The position numbers and the translations under genes were made by a program. A stretch of DNA of 64,000 bases, from NCBI GenBank assembly GCA_948474755.1, contig CAOLHI010001303.1, positions 186,001 to 250,000 on the forward strand, in the 5' to 3' direction. The DNA comes from Ctenosaura bakeri. Taxonomy: Eukaryota > Chordata > Lepidosauria > Squamata > Iguanidae. How positions within the stretch are numbered: position 1 is the stretch's first letter; each line of letters starts with the position of its first letter. The notes under the pieces are model-generated. The model was given only the letters and a program-made list of their open reading frames with translations, was not told the origin of the DNA and ran no database searches. Below are positions 1-9,731 of this stretch, piece by piece.

Positions 1-99
1 CAGCCATGGTGTCCTTCTGAGTTGCCACCTGCGTTGTTAGTCAGAGGATATGCATAACAGTTGTGTGTGCATTTAAGTACTCGTTAGCAACCCATTGTA

Positions 100-690
100 T
101 TGTTTCCTATAGAGAGACCTCCTGAGTCTGGGTGGTGTTCATTGGCATCTTTTTGAGCCTTGATTTTAGTGTTTTTCAGTACTGGTAGCCAACTTTTGTT
201 TACTTTCTGAGTTTCTTCTTTCTTGTTAAAATTGATTGTTTATGGATTTCAATGGCCTCTCTGTGTAATCTGACATAGTAGTTATCTGAATGGTCCAGAA
301 TTTCTGTGCTTTCAAATAACATTCTGTGTCCAGGTTGGTTTATAACATGTTCTGCTACTGCTTATTTTTCTGGCTGGATCAGTCTGCAGTGTCTTTTGTG
401 TTCTTTGATTCGTGTTTGGACTCTGCGTTTTGTAGTCCCTATGTAGACCTGTCCACAGCTGCAAGGTATGAGGGAAACTCCTGCAGAAGTTAGAAGATCC
501 CTTTTGTCCTTTGCTGAGCATAGCATTTGTTGAATTTTCTTGGTCAGTCTGTAGATTGTTTGAAGGTTATATTTCTTCCTCAGTTTCCCTATTCAGTCAG
601 TAACTCCTTTGATGTATGATAAAAACACATTCCCTTTGTGTGGCTGTTTATCCTCATTCTTGTGGTCTTGAGGCTCTTCTGATGTCCGAA
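100..690 (-). mobile_element. Penelope-like retroelement, 3' part with GIY-YIG endonuclease (degraded)
   Basis: On the minus strand this reads as the C-terminal end of a Penelope-like element polyprotein. A segment resembling KIQQMLCSAKDKRDLL links the reverse transcriptase to the nuclease. The GIY-YIG core follows (IPCSCGQVYIGTTKR, about 430-471), then RIKEHKRHCRL and AVAEHVINQPGH, then LHREAIEIHK and NKSWLPVLKNT. In known Penelope elements the GIY-YIG nuclease nicks DNA for target-primed reverse transcription. The copy is dead: stop codons lie at 362-364 and 589-591, and the tail needs a frame change. The catalytic polymerase part is not in the window. Family assignment is firm; the subfamily is not determined. 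Confidence 0.82.
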
Positions 691-699
691 CTGGAGTAA

Positions 700-912
700 C
701 CGTTGGCCCATAGAGCCAAGTTTAGATGATTCAGTTCTATAGTTTTTTATCTTGGATAAATTATTTAAATGTATTTTAAATCTTATTTTTATACTTCTGT
801 GAATATGTTGTATTGTTTTTAACTTGTTTTTTTAATATGTTATTAGTTACCTTGAGTTCCAATATTTGGGGAAAGGCAGGATACAAATGAATAAGTTGTT
901 GTTTGTTGTTGT
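700..912 (+). mobile_element. LINE 3' tail (L2/CR1-like)
   Basis: An A+T-rich tract ends in a segment resembling CCTTGAGTTCC, GGAAAGGCAGGATACAAAT and a short GTT-rich repeat. This is the usual 3' terminus of L2/CR1-type LINEs in reptiles. It resembles the tail of the LINE near 57.6 kb. No coding part is attached. Confidence 0.5.
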
Positions 913-914
913 CA

Positions 915-1065
915 TTGTTGTTTTGCACTAAGGGTAGTTTCTGAGTCAGGGCAGTCCTGCGTAGGATGCATTGCAGTAGTCCAGCTGGGAAGTGACCAGT
1001 GTGTGGACTACTGTGGCTGAGTTATCCCTGCCCAGCGAAGGCCTTAGCTGATCCAAGAGTTGGTT
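915..1065 (-). mobile_element. L2-like LINE reverse transcriptase fragment
   Basis: The minus strand translates to a fragment resembling DQLRPSLGRDNSATVVHTLVTSQLDYCN. This is the conserved post-RT segment also seen at 56.7-57.1 kb, where it reads [23 protein letters not shown] then DFCN. Only about 50 codons remain. It opposes the LINE tail just upstream, so these are two separate insertions. Confidence 0.7.
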
Positions 1066-1398
1066 GAGCTGGCACATATATATATATATGCATACATCAC
1101 ATAAGGATAGGGAAGAAACTCATTTCATTTGTACATCCATATGGAAGAACTCCATTCACACTTCCTACCACTTTGCTTTAGGAATGCACTCTCAGATGAT
1201 AACAACAACAACAACAACAACATGCATTTATAATGCCCTTTTCACCAAAGTTCAGAATACAACATATAGAAACAGGGACAAGGACAATAAACATAACATT
1301 ATAGCAACACATAGAATGAAATCCCCAACACTCCACCAGTTGCTACCCATCTCAGCAACTTAAACACAACGCAGTGTTTCACATGCTAGTGAATCAAG
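1066..1398. other. Non-coding stretch with a TA run and an AAC run
   Basis: A short TA-rich run near 1077-1090 and an (AAC)n run at about 1201-1222 are the only structured features. The rest shows no gene or repeat that I recognise. Confidence 0.5.
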
Positions 1399-1807
1399 GG
1401 CCCTTTCTTCACAAGGGGACTATGCCGCTGTGGGGCCAGGATGGCAGAGGTCAGCTGGTTGTGGTTGTGCATGACTTTGTTGCTGGCTGCTGTCATTTTG
1501 CCCCCAAGTAGCGTGCACATGCTGTATTTGTAAAACAGAAAAAAAAAATCTGTTTTACACCTACCATCACATAGCTCTGTCACCCTTCCCAGCCATGCAG
1601 AGGGCAGAAGTGCACTGACGACACCTCCCTCCTCAGCACAGCAACGGCAAGTGCCTGGCTGCACTGCGGAAGGGAAGATGTGGGGCCAGCACAGTCCCAT
1701 CTGCAGCAACCCCGCAAGGTATAGAGAGGAGCATTCCTGGTATGCTCCCCTCCCTGACAACACTGGAATGGAAAGACTTGCTGGGGCCTCGTCATGCAGA
1801 AATGGCC
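1399..1807 (+). mobile_element. GGCC-family element, mid-size copy M
   Basis: It starts GGCCCTTTCTTCAC and ends GCAGAAATGGCC, an imperfect inverted pair. The flanking triplets are AAG and AAA (one mismatch). The interior holds the segment with GGCTGCACTGCGGAAGG that is shared with the other mid-size copies. An A-run with flanking TCTGTTTTAC arms at about 1535-1560 forms a hairpin. No coding sequence is seen. Confidence 0.6.
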
Positions 1808-1859
1808 AAAGAGGAAGATCTTTGGCCCTTTACAAAAATGGATGAGATCCTACCTTCAG

Positions 1860-2515
1860 CTAAAGGTCCAAAGGAAGACCATTCCACAAATGTGGAGCCA
1901 GATCTTGAAAGTCTTGCAACCGTGACAGAGCTGTGTACATTGGTGGAACAAATAGTAATCTTTTGCCTGTAGATCTTGAATGCCTGGATGGAATATACCA
2001 TGCTAGCTGAGCTGCAAGGTAGTAAGGGAGGTTAGGATCCAAAGCCTTAAACACCAGCACCAAAAGTTTGAAACAGGCCCTGGCCCAGACTGGTAGCCTT
2101 CGAAGGGATGTACAGGGAGAAGAAACAGGTGGATGTTTAGGGAGACTTAAAACAACCTGGATGGCAATGTTCTGAATTAAAACAAGAGGAAGAAGGGAGC
2201 AGGAAGGCAAATCTGCCAGTTGGCTGTTGCAGTCATCCAGGCATGAGATAACCAAGGCCTGGACAGGCAGTCAGGAACAACCAGATTCTAGGGACGTTCA
2301 AAAGATGGAAATTACATGTCTTTGTTGTCACTCAAATAAAGGGGCACAGAGATAGGCAATCATCCAGCAGGACTCCAGCTGAGATGGGGAGCCACTGCAC
2401 AACCCTGTAAATCCACTGGAAGGCATGAGATAGGAGCTGCTGAAATACCAAGATCTCTGTCCTGTCCATGTTCAGCTTAAGACAGTGAGTGGTCATCCAC
2501 AGAGAGGTCTGATGT
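1860..2515 (-). mobile_element. L2/CR1-clade LINE ORF2 remnant, C-terminal half
   Basis: On the minus strand a LNMDRTEILVF segment (about 2470-2500) matches the usual LNPDKTEVL motif after the RT palm. Next come GVLLDDCLSL, ALVISCLDDCNSQLADLP, LLVLVFKALDP, and RSTGKRLLFVPPM with APHLWNGLPLDL near 1870. The order is that of a Jockey-superfamily LINE C-terminus. Frames shift between the two halves, so it is a pseudogene. The most continuous frame covers 1860-2255. Its C-terminal wording differs from the LINE at 56-57 kb, suggesting another subfamily. Confidence 0.78.
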
Positions 2516-3574
2516 GCAATGAATTAGGAAGTGGATAGGACAAATATAAAATAAAAAGACTTTTCATATATGGGCTCTGGATCAATAAATTATTCCAGAA
2601 CCAACATTTGTACTTAGCCTGTATCAAAATATTTACAACTTTTCAAAGAGGGATTAGATATCATCAGAAAATTGTGTCCACAGTTACCAGTTGGTTACTA
2701 CAAGTGCCATCTCCATCCACCACCACTGTGTACCACCATTTTGTGCCTAGTGGGCCCAGGCTTCTCAACTGGACTCAAATGGTAGGAAGTTTGAGAACAT
2801 TTTGATTTAATTCTATTAGGTGCAATTTTCCTAAGTTCCCTTCCTTTGAGTTTTATTTTCATTTTGTTTTGGTTTGAGGAAGTAGGAGCCTGCCTAAGCC
2901 ACTTTCATTCTCTACCTCAAGCATTGTGTTATCACATGTTACTGTTTATAAACGGTCTTACTTGTGAATTCTCAGAAGCATCTTGTTGACCATTATCAGA
3001 AACAGAATACAAGATGAAATGAATCATTGGTCTGATGTAGTAAATCTCTTCTTTTGCTTTAAGATGTTCAGGTTCATAGACTGTGAAGTGGGTTGAAGAA
3101 GCAGAGAAGAGGTGAATGTTAAGTAATGTCGAAGAAACACACTTGTTCTTCAGAGGAAATAAAAATTTCATTCAGAATCATACAGAGATCATTTGTTTTT
3201 ATACCAAGGTTTTGTTTTTAATGGATACAGCTTACCTTTTTTTTCCCCCTCTGCATTTTTGCCTCCAGCAAACTTTGTCTTCTGATATTATGAGGCTTTC
3301 CCTGGAAGGGCCAATTTCATAGTCTAGTAATTGCTGAGGGCTTTAGGAAAGTATAAAGAGACTCCTCATTTTGCTCTTTATATTATAACATTTGCCATGA
3401 AGTAGCAACATAGGGCAACATCTTAAGGATTGTGGCTCTCTACAGAATGGATGCAATATTGAAACAGAAATTGAAGAGTGAAAAAATGGTTAAAATAAAA
3501 TGAAATACAGTGAATGAGAGTAATGAAGTAGTCACTGGCAAACTAAAAGAGAAATCCAGATGGCCTCAAAGCAT
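2516..3574. other. No recognisable gene or repeat
   Basis: This is A+T-rich unique-looking sequence. Open frames are short, lack similarity that I recognise, and overlap on opposite strands. I see no element boundaries. Confidence 0.5.
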
Positions 3575-3720
3575 GAGTGACCATGGCTAGATCCTTCCTA
3601 CTTTGGGAAAGGCCAAAGTTTGAAAAAGTTACTTTTTTGGACTACAGTTTCCACATACTATCTGAGGGAATGATGAGTGTTATTATCCAAAAGGTAATTT
3701 TCTCATGCTCTGAACATGTT
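3575..3720. mobile_element. Palindromic MITE relic with a TTTTTTGGACTACAGTTTC arm
   Basis: One arm carries GAAAAAGTTACTTTTTTGGA followed by CTACAGTTTCC. The other carries TTATTATCCAAAAGGTAATT near 3680-3705, so the copy is roughly self-complementary. A second copy lies at 14565-14690 and a half copy near 4390-4440. The form is that of a non-autonomous DNA transposon, but I could not fix the ends or target duplication. Confidence 0.45.
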
Positions 3721-3855
3721 CAGGTCTCTAATGGTCGTTATGTTTTTAATGTAGCAGAAGGACAACAGTGGATATGATATTTTTTTAAAAAGAAGGAGGC
3801 CAAAACAAGTTAAGTATGAGTGCAACAATTTAGGAATGCTTTGGAACACTCTGTA

Positions 3856-3856
<1 letters not shown>

Positions 3857-3901
<45 letters not shown>

Positions 3902-3938
3902 GTAGTAGTAGTAGTAGTAGTAGTAATAATAATAATGT
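3857..3938. repeat. Compound trinucleotide repeat (AAT)n(AGT)n(AAT)n
   Basis: About fourteen AAT units are followed by about eight AGT units and a few more AAT. Translations of this block as poly-Asn or poly-Ile are artefacts. Confidence 0.95.
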
Positions 3939-4011
3939 TGCCTTGAGGCTTCTTAGTGAGCAGGCAAGGCCTCCGTGCTTCTCTCACCTCTTAGTTTGTG
4001 ACAGTAGTCTG

Positions 4012-4211
4012 GGCCTTTCTACCCTACACAGTTACAGTGCTCTTATTCCACTTTCAACCTCCTATGGAATCCTGGGGTTTGTGGTTTAGGAAGGGGCCTT
4101 TGGAATCCTCACCCAGAGTGCTCTTTGACCTCAGTAAAGTACAAATCCCAGAATTCTGCAGGAGGTTGAAAGTGGAATAGTAGCACCGTAACAGTGTAGT
4201 ACAGAAAGGCC
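4012..4211. mobile_element. Short GGCC-family MITE
   Basis: It begins GGCCTTTCTACCCTACACAG and ends CAGAAAGGCC. It carries the diagnostic inner arms TTATTCCACTTTCAAC and GTTGAAAGTGGAATA, with CCTATGGAATCCTGGGGTTT between. The centre includes GAGTGCTCTTTGACCTCAG. The flanking triplets are CTG and CTC (one mismatch). Confidence 0.85.
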
Positions 4212-4800
4212 CTCTGTCAGCATCTCCTTTTTAAACATATAGCAGCCATTTGGGAAATTCATATAACAGAAGGTACATGTATTCATTCTTCATAAAATGA
4301 GCTAATGAATCAATCAATACATTTGTGTGTGTCAGACACTTAGCAGTCCATGTTTCATGATATCTATATAGCAATGCAGTGGTCATGGCCACCAGGGGAT
4401 CCCATGAGTTATAGTCCAAAGGGTAACTTTTCCAAGAGTTGGAAAAGACACAACTGTCATTCTAGTTAAAGAAGGTAAAAAAATCCTCCTGCACATTACT
4501 GATATCCTCAAACACTATTAGATTTTAATAGTGGAAACTCCTCTAAAGATACATCCCCCCTGAAGGCTGGAGCAACCTTAAATAAGCACATTGAGTGTTC
4601 CAACCCTGAAGTACATTTTCCATGACTCCGTTGCTTCACTTATCAGATCCAGATCTTGTGAAGATCTCATATTTGTAGAAGCTCATATTTGTAGAAAATA
4701 ATTCAAGACATACCGTGTTGGGTATTCATGCAGTTTTTAACCTGTTATAGAATATAATACTTTGTGGTAGGAACAGAGAAGGAAAAGCATTTTTCCCCAT
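4212..4800. other. Non-coding stretch with a MITE half-copy
   Basis: Around 4390-4440 the wording GAGTTATAGTCCAAAGGGTA and ACTTTTCCAA matches an arm of the palindromic MITE at 3575. A short direct repeat of CTCATATTTGTAGAA lies near 4668-4697. Nothing else is recognised. Confidence 0.4.
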
Positions 4801-5300
4801 TTAATACAATGATTATCTATATAGTCTACTATATTTTATATTTTTTTCCATTTGATTTTTATTAAACCATTTAAAATTATAATATTAGTAATTACATAGT
4901 TAGTAACAACTAATAAAAATCAACAATCAAATCAACATTCATTATTTCCTCATTATTTCAATCTTTTCTTCATTCTTGTTTCTTCTTCTGACTTCCACAG
5001 GATTTCCACTGTTATCTTTTCTTTTGTATTAAATTTTATAGTACATAATTATATATGTTACATAATTTTTACATACATTTACATAAAACTTAGATAATTT
5101 TAAAAAGTTCATATCTGTAGCTAGTATTTTCTTTAATCATAAAAAATAAAAATAATAAAAAAAATTTAAAAATTGCATTACTTCCGTTAATTACAAACCC
5201 CTTCACTTGATGTCATATTCATATACTTTCTATTTATACTTCCTTCCTATATTTTATTATTGTGATGAACCTGAGATATTTCTTTTCAAGAAAAAAGAGA
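4801..5300 (-). mobile_element. A+T-rich tract, possibly an antisense LINE 3' end
   Basis: The sequence begins with T-rich runs, then TTTTTATTAAACC, and is followed by long A+T-rich, TTC-rich text. This pattern is typical of an antisense poly(A) tail plus 3' UTR of an L1-like LINE in squamates. No coding domain is visible, so the assignment rests on composition only. Confidence 0.25.
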
Positions 5301-6768
5301 AGGAAAAAAATTGGCCAGAATAGTTTTTGTTCAATGCTGATATCAGTTCCCAAATATAGTATTGCCATTTCCAAAGCCACTCTTACTGGAATAATCAAAT
5401 ATTTCTGTCTGGGTTGTACAAATTAACAAATATTAAAGCACTAAATTATCTGTACTGTAAGTCCCTTTTTTTTCCTGGAAGCAGAGACAAATATCCTTTG
5501 ATATCCCCAGATAATGTCTGGCACATAACCCTTCCCCATCGAGTTCTATTGACAAGATAGTGTGTGGTAGTCATCTAAAAGAATTACTGTTGCCCTGAAG
5601 ATAAGAACTTGAGGTAGGCAGTTTAAATCCAGCCCTGCAATTAACTTTGTTCAAGATGACGTTTGAGGATTTACATCAACAGAAAGCTGAAGATATATAA
5701 AGTTGAAACTTTATGACAGATAGTGTATCGGTGCATAGTTAATCTCAAGAGAAAAATACATCAATGTTAAGAATTTTAGATGCATGAATAAAAGGTGTCA
5801 GGAAGGGAGAACAGATAGATTGCTAATCTGCCCACTCACTGCCTCCTCTCCCCACAGCTGTTTGTTGTAAGACATTGTTATGACACTTCCAATAACATAC
5901 AATTGTTTTAGTTCTCTGTAACTAGTGTGGTTGGTGTATTGAATGAGAGTGGAGGAAGCAGTGGGGAAGCTTTGAAGAGGCCCTGGGAACATCAGCTAAG
6001 ATTTTTGACTGCCCTAGGTAGGGAGAGAACCCTAGCATCTCTCTGAACTCAGGCCCAACAGCATCGTTGCTAGAAAGTCCACACCGAGGTTGTAACCAGA
6101 AAGGATAGCCGTGAGTCTGAAAGACTGAAAATGGTTAAATTTAGTCAAAGATACTGCCATGTTTTGTTCTGTAAAGAAAATCCCAAGCAGGAGTTCTGGA
6201 TTTCTGTTTTGCAATGATTAAGGCCACAAGAACTTGGGGGATATTTTGCATGTTCTTATTTTAAAAGATAAGCATTACTAGAAGGGAAGGAGAGAGGAAA
6301 GTGCTGAACAATCAGAAATAGAAATGAGAAGGCTGTAGAGAAAAGCAGATGATGGACGTGCAGCAGCAGAGTCTTAGACAAGAGCTATGAAGATGTACAA
6401 CACTGTGCTAAAGACACATTCAACTGCAAATTGTCTGCAGCCCATTTGCACACTCTCATCTGATGCCTCCTTATTCTCTAGGTACATACAGTGATGGTAA
6501 CAGATGCAAACTATTATATGAATACAAAGGGAAAGCAAATTAGATGAGTGTTTCAGGATTACAAAACATGCCTGGAGTTTTATTTGTCTCACAGTCTGTG
6601 AATGCTAGAGTCGGCAGACTGAAATGAATGCTGAGCTCAAATGTCTCAGTGGTAGACCTTTGTGGTTTAATAATCTAGCTGGAAAAGGAACCCAGGGAAA
6701 AACAACCTCTGCAGCCTCTTGCTTCCTTTACATCCCTGCTCTCTCCCCTGCTCTGCCCTGTATCAGAG
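5301..6768. other. No recognisable gene or repeat
   Basis: This is unique-looking sequence of ordinary composition. Open frames of 60-72 codons occur on the minus strand at 5798-5992, 6032-6214 and 6374-6592. None shows a domain, splice context or repeat similarity that I can support. Confidence 0.5.
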
Positions 6769-7045
6769 TGTAGATTATAAACCTCCTCGGGGCCATGACC
6801 TGTCCCTTTTCACTCTGTATGTTACCATGCTCACTGATGGCACCAATGGCAGAGTGATAAATTTTGTGAATGCTGATAGCCATTTTCTGAAAAGGAGTCT
6901 GGAAATGCAAGTGGCTTCATTAAGCGATATCAATAATTGAGTTCTAAAGCAAATTGCTCTAATTTTGTAAAGCTTATTGCTCTTAATTGCATATTCAAAA
7001 CAAAGCCACCCCAGAACATGTTCCATCACAACAGGAATAGCTCAG
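6769..7045. other. Possible ancient repeat end followed by an A+T-rich block
   Basis: A phrase like AGATTATAAACCTCCTCGGG with GACCTGTCCCTTTTC resembles the 3' end of old amniote SINE/LINE relics. The following 6890-7020 block is rich in AATTGC and TTAATTGCATATTC motifs and has no repeat signature. It is a weak candidate for conserved non-coding DNA. Confidence 0.25.
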
Positions 7046-7050
7046 ATTAT

Positions 7051-7471
7051 GGCCCGTTTCACACAGCATTTTCCATGCAAAAGGACCCCTTGAGCGTTGC
7101 GCAAATGTGAGGAGTGGTCAACATAATGCACTCACATTTGTGTGATGCTCTGGGGCCTGGCAGGCACCGCTCATGCACTTTTTCATTTCCGACTTTAAGC
7201 CGAAAATGGTGCATGGTCGTGCATCACTCCAAGGCCCCGTGTGCACTTGCCGTGCGTGCGGAGCCTCGGGAGCCAGGCCAGTCGCGCTTCCTGTCTCAGT
7301 GCAGCCTGGGAAGTTCCCAGGCTGCACTGTGAAAGGAAGAAGCGGGGCTCTCATACGAGCAGGAATCTCATGCAGAGCTGAAGAAACCTGGACGTGAGGG
7401 CCTCTCGCAAAAGGCTGCTCGCACAAGCACTGCATCCCAGTGCTGGGAAAAGGTAAGTTGTGGAAATGGCC
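7051..7471 (+). mobile_element. GGCC-family element, mid-size copy A
   Basis: The ends are GGCCCGTTTCACAC and GTGGAAATGGCC; the flanking triplets are TAT and TAC. Inner landmarks shared with copies D, E, F and J are a small hairpin around CGACTTTAAGCCG (about 7190-7204) and a GCAGCCTGGGAA/TTCCCAGGCTGC palindrome (about 7303-7327). A splice-donor-like AAAAGGTAAGTTG lies at about 7448-7460. Many CpG sites of the G+C-rich copies appear here as TpG or CpA, so the copy looks older than B or C. Confidence 0.82.
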
Positions 7472-7597
7472 TACGAAATGCTGTTGGGAAAGCTTGGCTG
7501 CCTGCGGGTGGGTGCGAATTGTAGTCCAGAACTTCTGGATGGTGCCAGATTTGGGAAGCCTGGACTAGGGGACCATGAGAGCAAAATAACTGAAGAT
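7472..7597. mobile_element. Short repeat fragment between two GGCC elements
   Basis: The phrase GAATTGTAGTCCAGAACTTC with TGGGAAGCCTGG resembles the end of a common lizard non-autonomous DNA transposon that carries TGTAGTCCAACA-type wording. It is too short to classify. Confidence 0.3.
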
Positions 7598-7730
7598 GGC
7601 CCTTTTCGCACGGGCTTTCCCGGGCGAAATAGCCCCGTGAGCCGTGCGGGAGTGGGAGCGTCGCTCCGCACGACGCACTCCCACTTCCGGCGCTCTCACG
7701 GGGCTGCAGCGGCGCGAGCGCGGGGTTTTT

Positions 7731-7754
7731 GATTTTCGCTTTCAAGCGAAAATC
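7731..7754. repeat. Hairpin palindrome inside copy B
   Basis: The arms are GATTTTCGCTT and AAGCGAAAATC around a two-base centre. Copy C has the same hairpin with a perfect 24-bp match, and mid-size copies keep decayed versions, so it is a conserved structural part of the family. Confidence 0.9.
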
Positions 7755-7975
7755 ACCCCGCGCTCGCGCTACGCTCCCGGCGCCCACACGCACTCACCTG
7801 TAGTGCGGTGCGTCGGGGAGGCGGCCGGGTCGTGCCTCCTTCCCTCCGCCCGTGCGGAAGGAAGGGGCGGGGCGGGGAGCTAGCGCGGCGGATGCGAGAG
7901 CATCCTGCTTCGCACGGGCGGGGGGCTGCTCGCGACAGCCTCCCGCTCGCGCGCGCACGCACGGGGGGGCGGGCG

Positions 7976-8180
7976 CGACTGTCGCTCGCTCCTGGCGCGC
8001 ACGGGGGGGCGGGCGCGACTGTCGCTCGCTCCTGGCGCGCGCGGGGGGGCGGGCGCGACTGTCGCTCGCTCCTGGCGCGCGCGGGGGGGCGGGCACGACT
8101 GTCGCTCGCTCCTGGCGCGCGCGGGGGGGCGGGCGCGACTGTCGCTCGCTCCTGGCGCGTGCGCGGGGGGCGGGCGCGAC
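7976..8180. repeat. 40-bp G+C-rich minisatellite
   Basis: Five units in a row share a 40-bp period, each starting GTCGCTCGCTCCTGGCGCG and ending in a G-run plus GCGCGACT. Differences are a few bases per unit. Unit starts are 7981, 8021, 8061, 8101 and 8141. At 8189-8225 and again at 8266-8310 the unit appears in reverse complement (GCCAGGAGCGAG), making a large inverted repeat. Confidence 0.93.
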
Positions 8181-8590
8181 TGTCGCTCGCGCCAGGAGCG
8201 AGGGACAGTCGCGCCCGCCCCCCCGTGCGCGTGCGCGCGATCGGGAGGCTGTCGCGAGCAGCCCCCCCGCGCGCGCCAGGAGCGAGCGACAGTCGCGCCC
8301 GCCCCCCGCACGCGCCAGGTGCGACGGGCTCCTTTCTTGCGCGCGCGGGGGGGGATGGAGTCGCGAGCCGCCGCCGCCTCCGGGACGGTGCCGTTTCCCA
8401 GCTGGTTCCTTCGGCTGCGGAAGGAACCAGCGGGGAACCGGCAGGCTCCCGAACTAGGCTTTTCCCGCAAGCCGCCCGCCCCCGCTCGCGCAAAAAGCCT
8501 AGTGCGAAAAGGGCCGATTTCTCTTGAGGGTTTTTAATGGGAGAGCCTATCAACATGATCTATGACTTTTTCTCCTTTTCCCCAAGAAAA

Positions 8591-8792
8591 GGGTCTTTCT
8601 GCACTACACTGTCATAGTGCTATTATTCCACTTTCAACAGCTGACAGTATCCTGGGTTTTGTAGTTTAGGGAGGGGCCTTCACAATTCTCAGTCAGAGAG
8701 CTCTTTGGCCTCAGTAAACTACAAACTCCAGAATTCCACAGGATGTTGAACTTGGAATAATAGCACTATAACAGTGTACTGTGGAAAGGCTC
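8591..8792. mobile_element. Short GGCC-family MITE
   Basis: It carries CTGCACTACACTGTCATAGTG, TTATTCCACTTTCAACAG and the matching right arm ATAGCACTATAACAGTGTACT. The ends are decayed (GGGTCTTTCTGC and GTGGAAAGGCTC), and no clear target triplet remains. Confidence 0.8.
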
Positions 8793-8824
8793 TGATGTAA
8801 GGGATAGGGTCATGGATGGGAGAG

Positions 8825-9150
8825 TGTGAACAAGTTGTTTGGCAGGGGTAGTCCCAATTAATCCCACTGCTGGCCAAATTTTTTAGCTGTTTCTTTTTCT
8901 TCCTCCCACTTTCCCCCTCTGTTCTCAGCTTACTTTAGCTGGTAGAAAAGCAAAAGTAGTTTGCACTCAGAGGGAAAAGAAAAGAGGAGGGGCAGAATCT
9001 TGCCCTTTCCAATAGGCTCAGGCAAAAGCAAACTGCTTCGGCCTCTCCTAGTTTGTGTGTTCTTACTCATTAATCACATTTCCCTTCTTGACCACACTCT
9101 AATGTTGCTTGGCCACATTTGTTTCAGTTTTCCTTTATGAAAGGTTAGAA
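8825..9150 (+). mobile_element. Unclassified repeat R1, uninterrupted copy
   Basis: Its reverse complement matches 18660-19440 on the plus strand. Shared wording includes CCAAGCAACA, AGAACACACAAACTAGGAG, CTATTGGAAAGGGCA, GAGTGCAA and GGATTAATTG. This copy lacks the insert that splits the other one, so positions 9048-9050 mark the empty target site of GGCC copy D. The class of R1 is unknown: I see no coding region and no certain termini. Confidence 0.7.
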
Positions 9151-9157
9151 GGTATAC

Positions 9158-9323
9158 GGCCATCTCCGCACTAGACCGTTATCGCGCTATCATTCCACTT
9201 TCAACATCTCATGGAATCCTGGGGTTTGCAGTTTCAGCCCCTCTCAAAACTGCAAACCCCAGGATTCCATAGGATGTTGAAAGTGGAACAATAGCACTGT
9301 AACAGTCTAGTGCGGAAATGGCT
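9158..9323. mobile_element. Short GGCC-family MITE
   Basis: It begins GGCCATCTCCGCACTAGACC and ends GTCTAGTGCGGAAATGGCT. The two halves, TTGCAGTTTCAGCC and its mirror, make it nearly a perfect hairpin without the usual unique centre. The flanking triplets are TAC and TAT. Confidence 0.88.
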
Positions 9324-9496
9324 TATGAGAGAGAGAAGGAGGCTGGAACAGAGAAAGAAGGCATCCCAGGTGGGTCAAGTATGCCAGGAAGTTGCAGTAT
9401 TTGTTGCTGTTTTCTCAGGATAACACATAAATAAATTATTCAGTGCTTTTTCCACCAAAAGAAACCAAACTGCTCAAGGAAGTGGGGAGCATTTTC

Positions 9497-9731
9497 CTTG
9501 TTGTGTGCCTTCAAGTTATTTCCAATTTATGGGGACCCTGAGCTGAAGGTATCATAGGGTTCTCTTTGGTGAGACTTCTTCAGAGAGAATTTACCTTTGC
9601 CTTTCTCTAAGGATGAGAGAGTGTGACTTGCCCAAGGTCACCCAGTGGGTTTCCATGGCCATGCAGAGATTTTAACCATTTTCTCCAGAATCATAGTCCA
9701 GTGTTGAGACCACTACACTACACTGGCTCTT
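9497..9731 (-). mobile_element. tRNA-derived SINE, antisense
   Basis: In antisense it reads TTGTGTGCCTTCAAG at its 3' end. Next come GAGAGTGTGACTTGCCCAAG, GTCACCCAGTGGGTTTCC, and the tRNA-like head with a B-box-like region near TTTAACCATTTTCTCC. It ends in ACACTACACTGGCTC. Other copies lie at 12907, 32973, 42674 and 49688. Such SINEs are transcribed by RNA polymerase III and moved by a LINE; this copy is decayed. Confidence 0.8.

Larger units (their letters stand above)
7598..8515 (+). mobile_element. GGCC-family element, G+C-rich long copy B
   Basis: The termini GGCCCTTTTCGCAC and GTGCGAAAAGGGCC are perfect 14-bp inverted repeats, flanked by an exact GAT triplet on each side (7595-7597 and 8516-8518). 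From left to right it has a CpG-rich arm, the palindrome at 7731-7754, a CTTCCCTCCG/CGGAAGGAAG hairpin near 7840-7865, the minisatellite at 7976-8180, an inverted minisatellite block, and a second GGAACC-rich palindrome at 8393-8440. CpG sites are largely intact, which suggests a young or unmethylated copy. Long open frames on both strands are a by-product of few A/T-containing stop codons. Confidence 0.9.

Noticed and set aside
3703..4089. Poly-Ile and poly-Asn frames around 3.9 kb
   Set aside because: Translations of the AAT/AGT trinucleotide repeat.
7753..8556. Long open frames (up to 267 codons) on both strands of the G+C-rich block
   Set aside because: They overlap in several frames on both strands, consist of Arg/Ala/Pro/Gly-rich minisatellite translation, and lie inside a transposon with clear ends. 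Absence of stops follows from base composition.
9497..9731. A tRNA gene suggested by A-box and B-box words
   Set aside because: The tRNA-like part lacks a full cloverleaf and is attached to a SINE body found at five sites.
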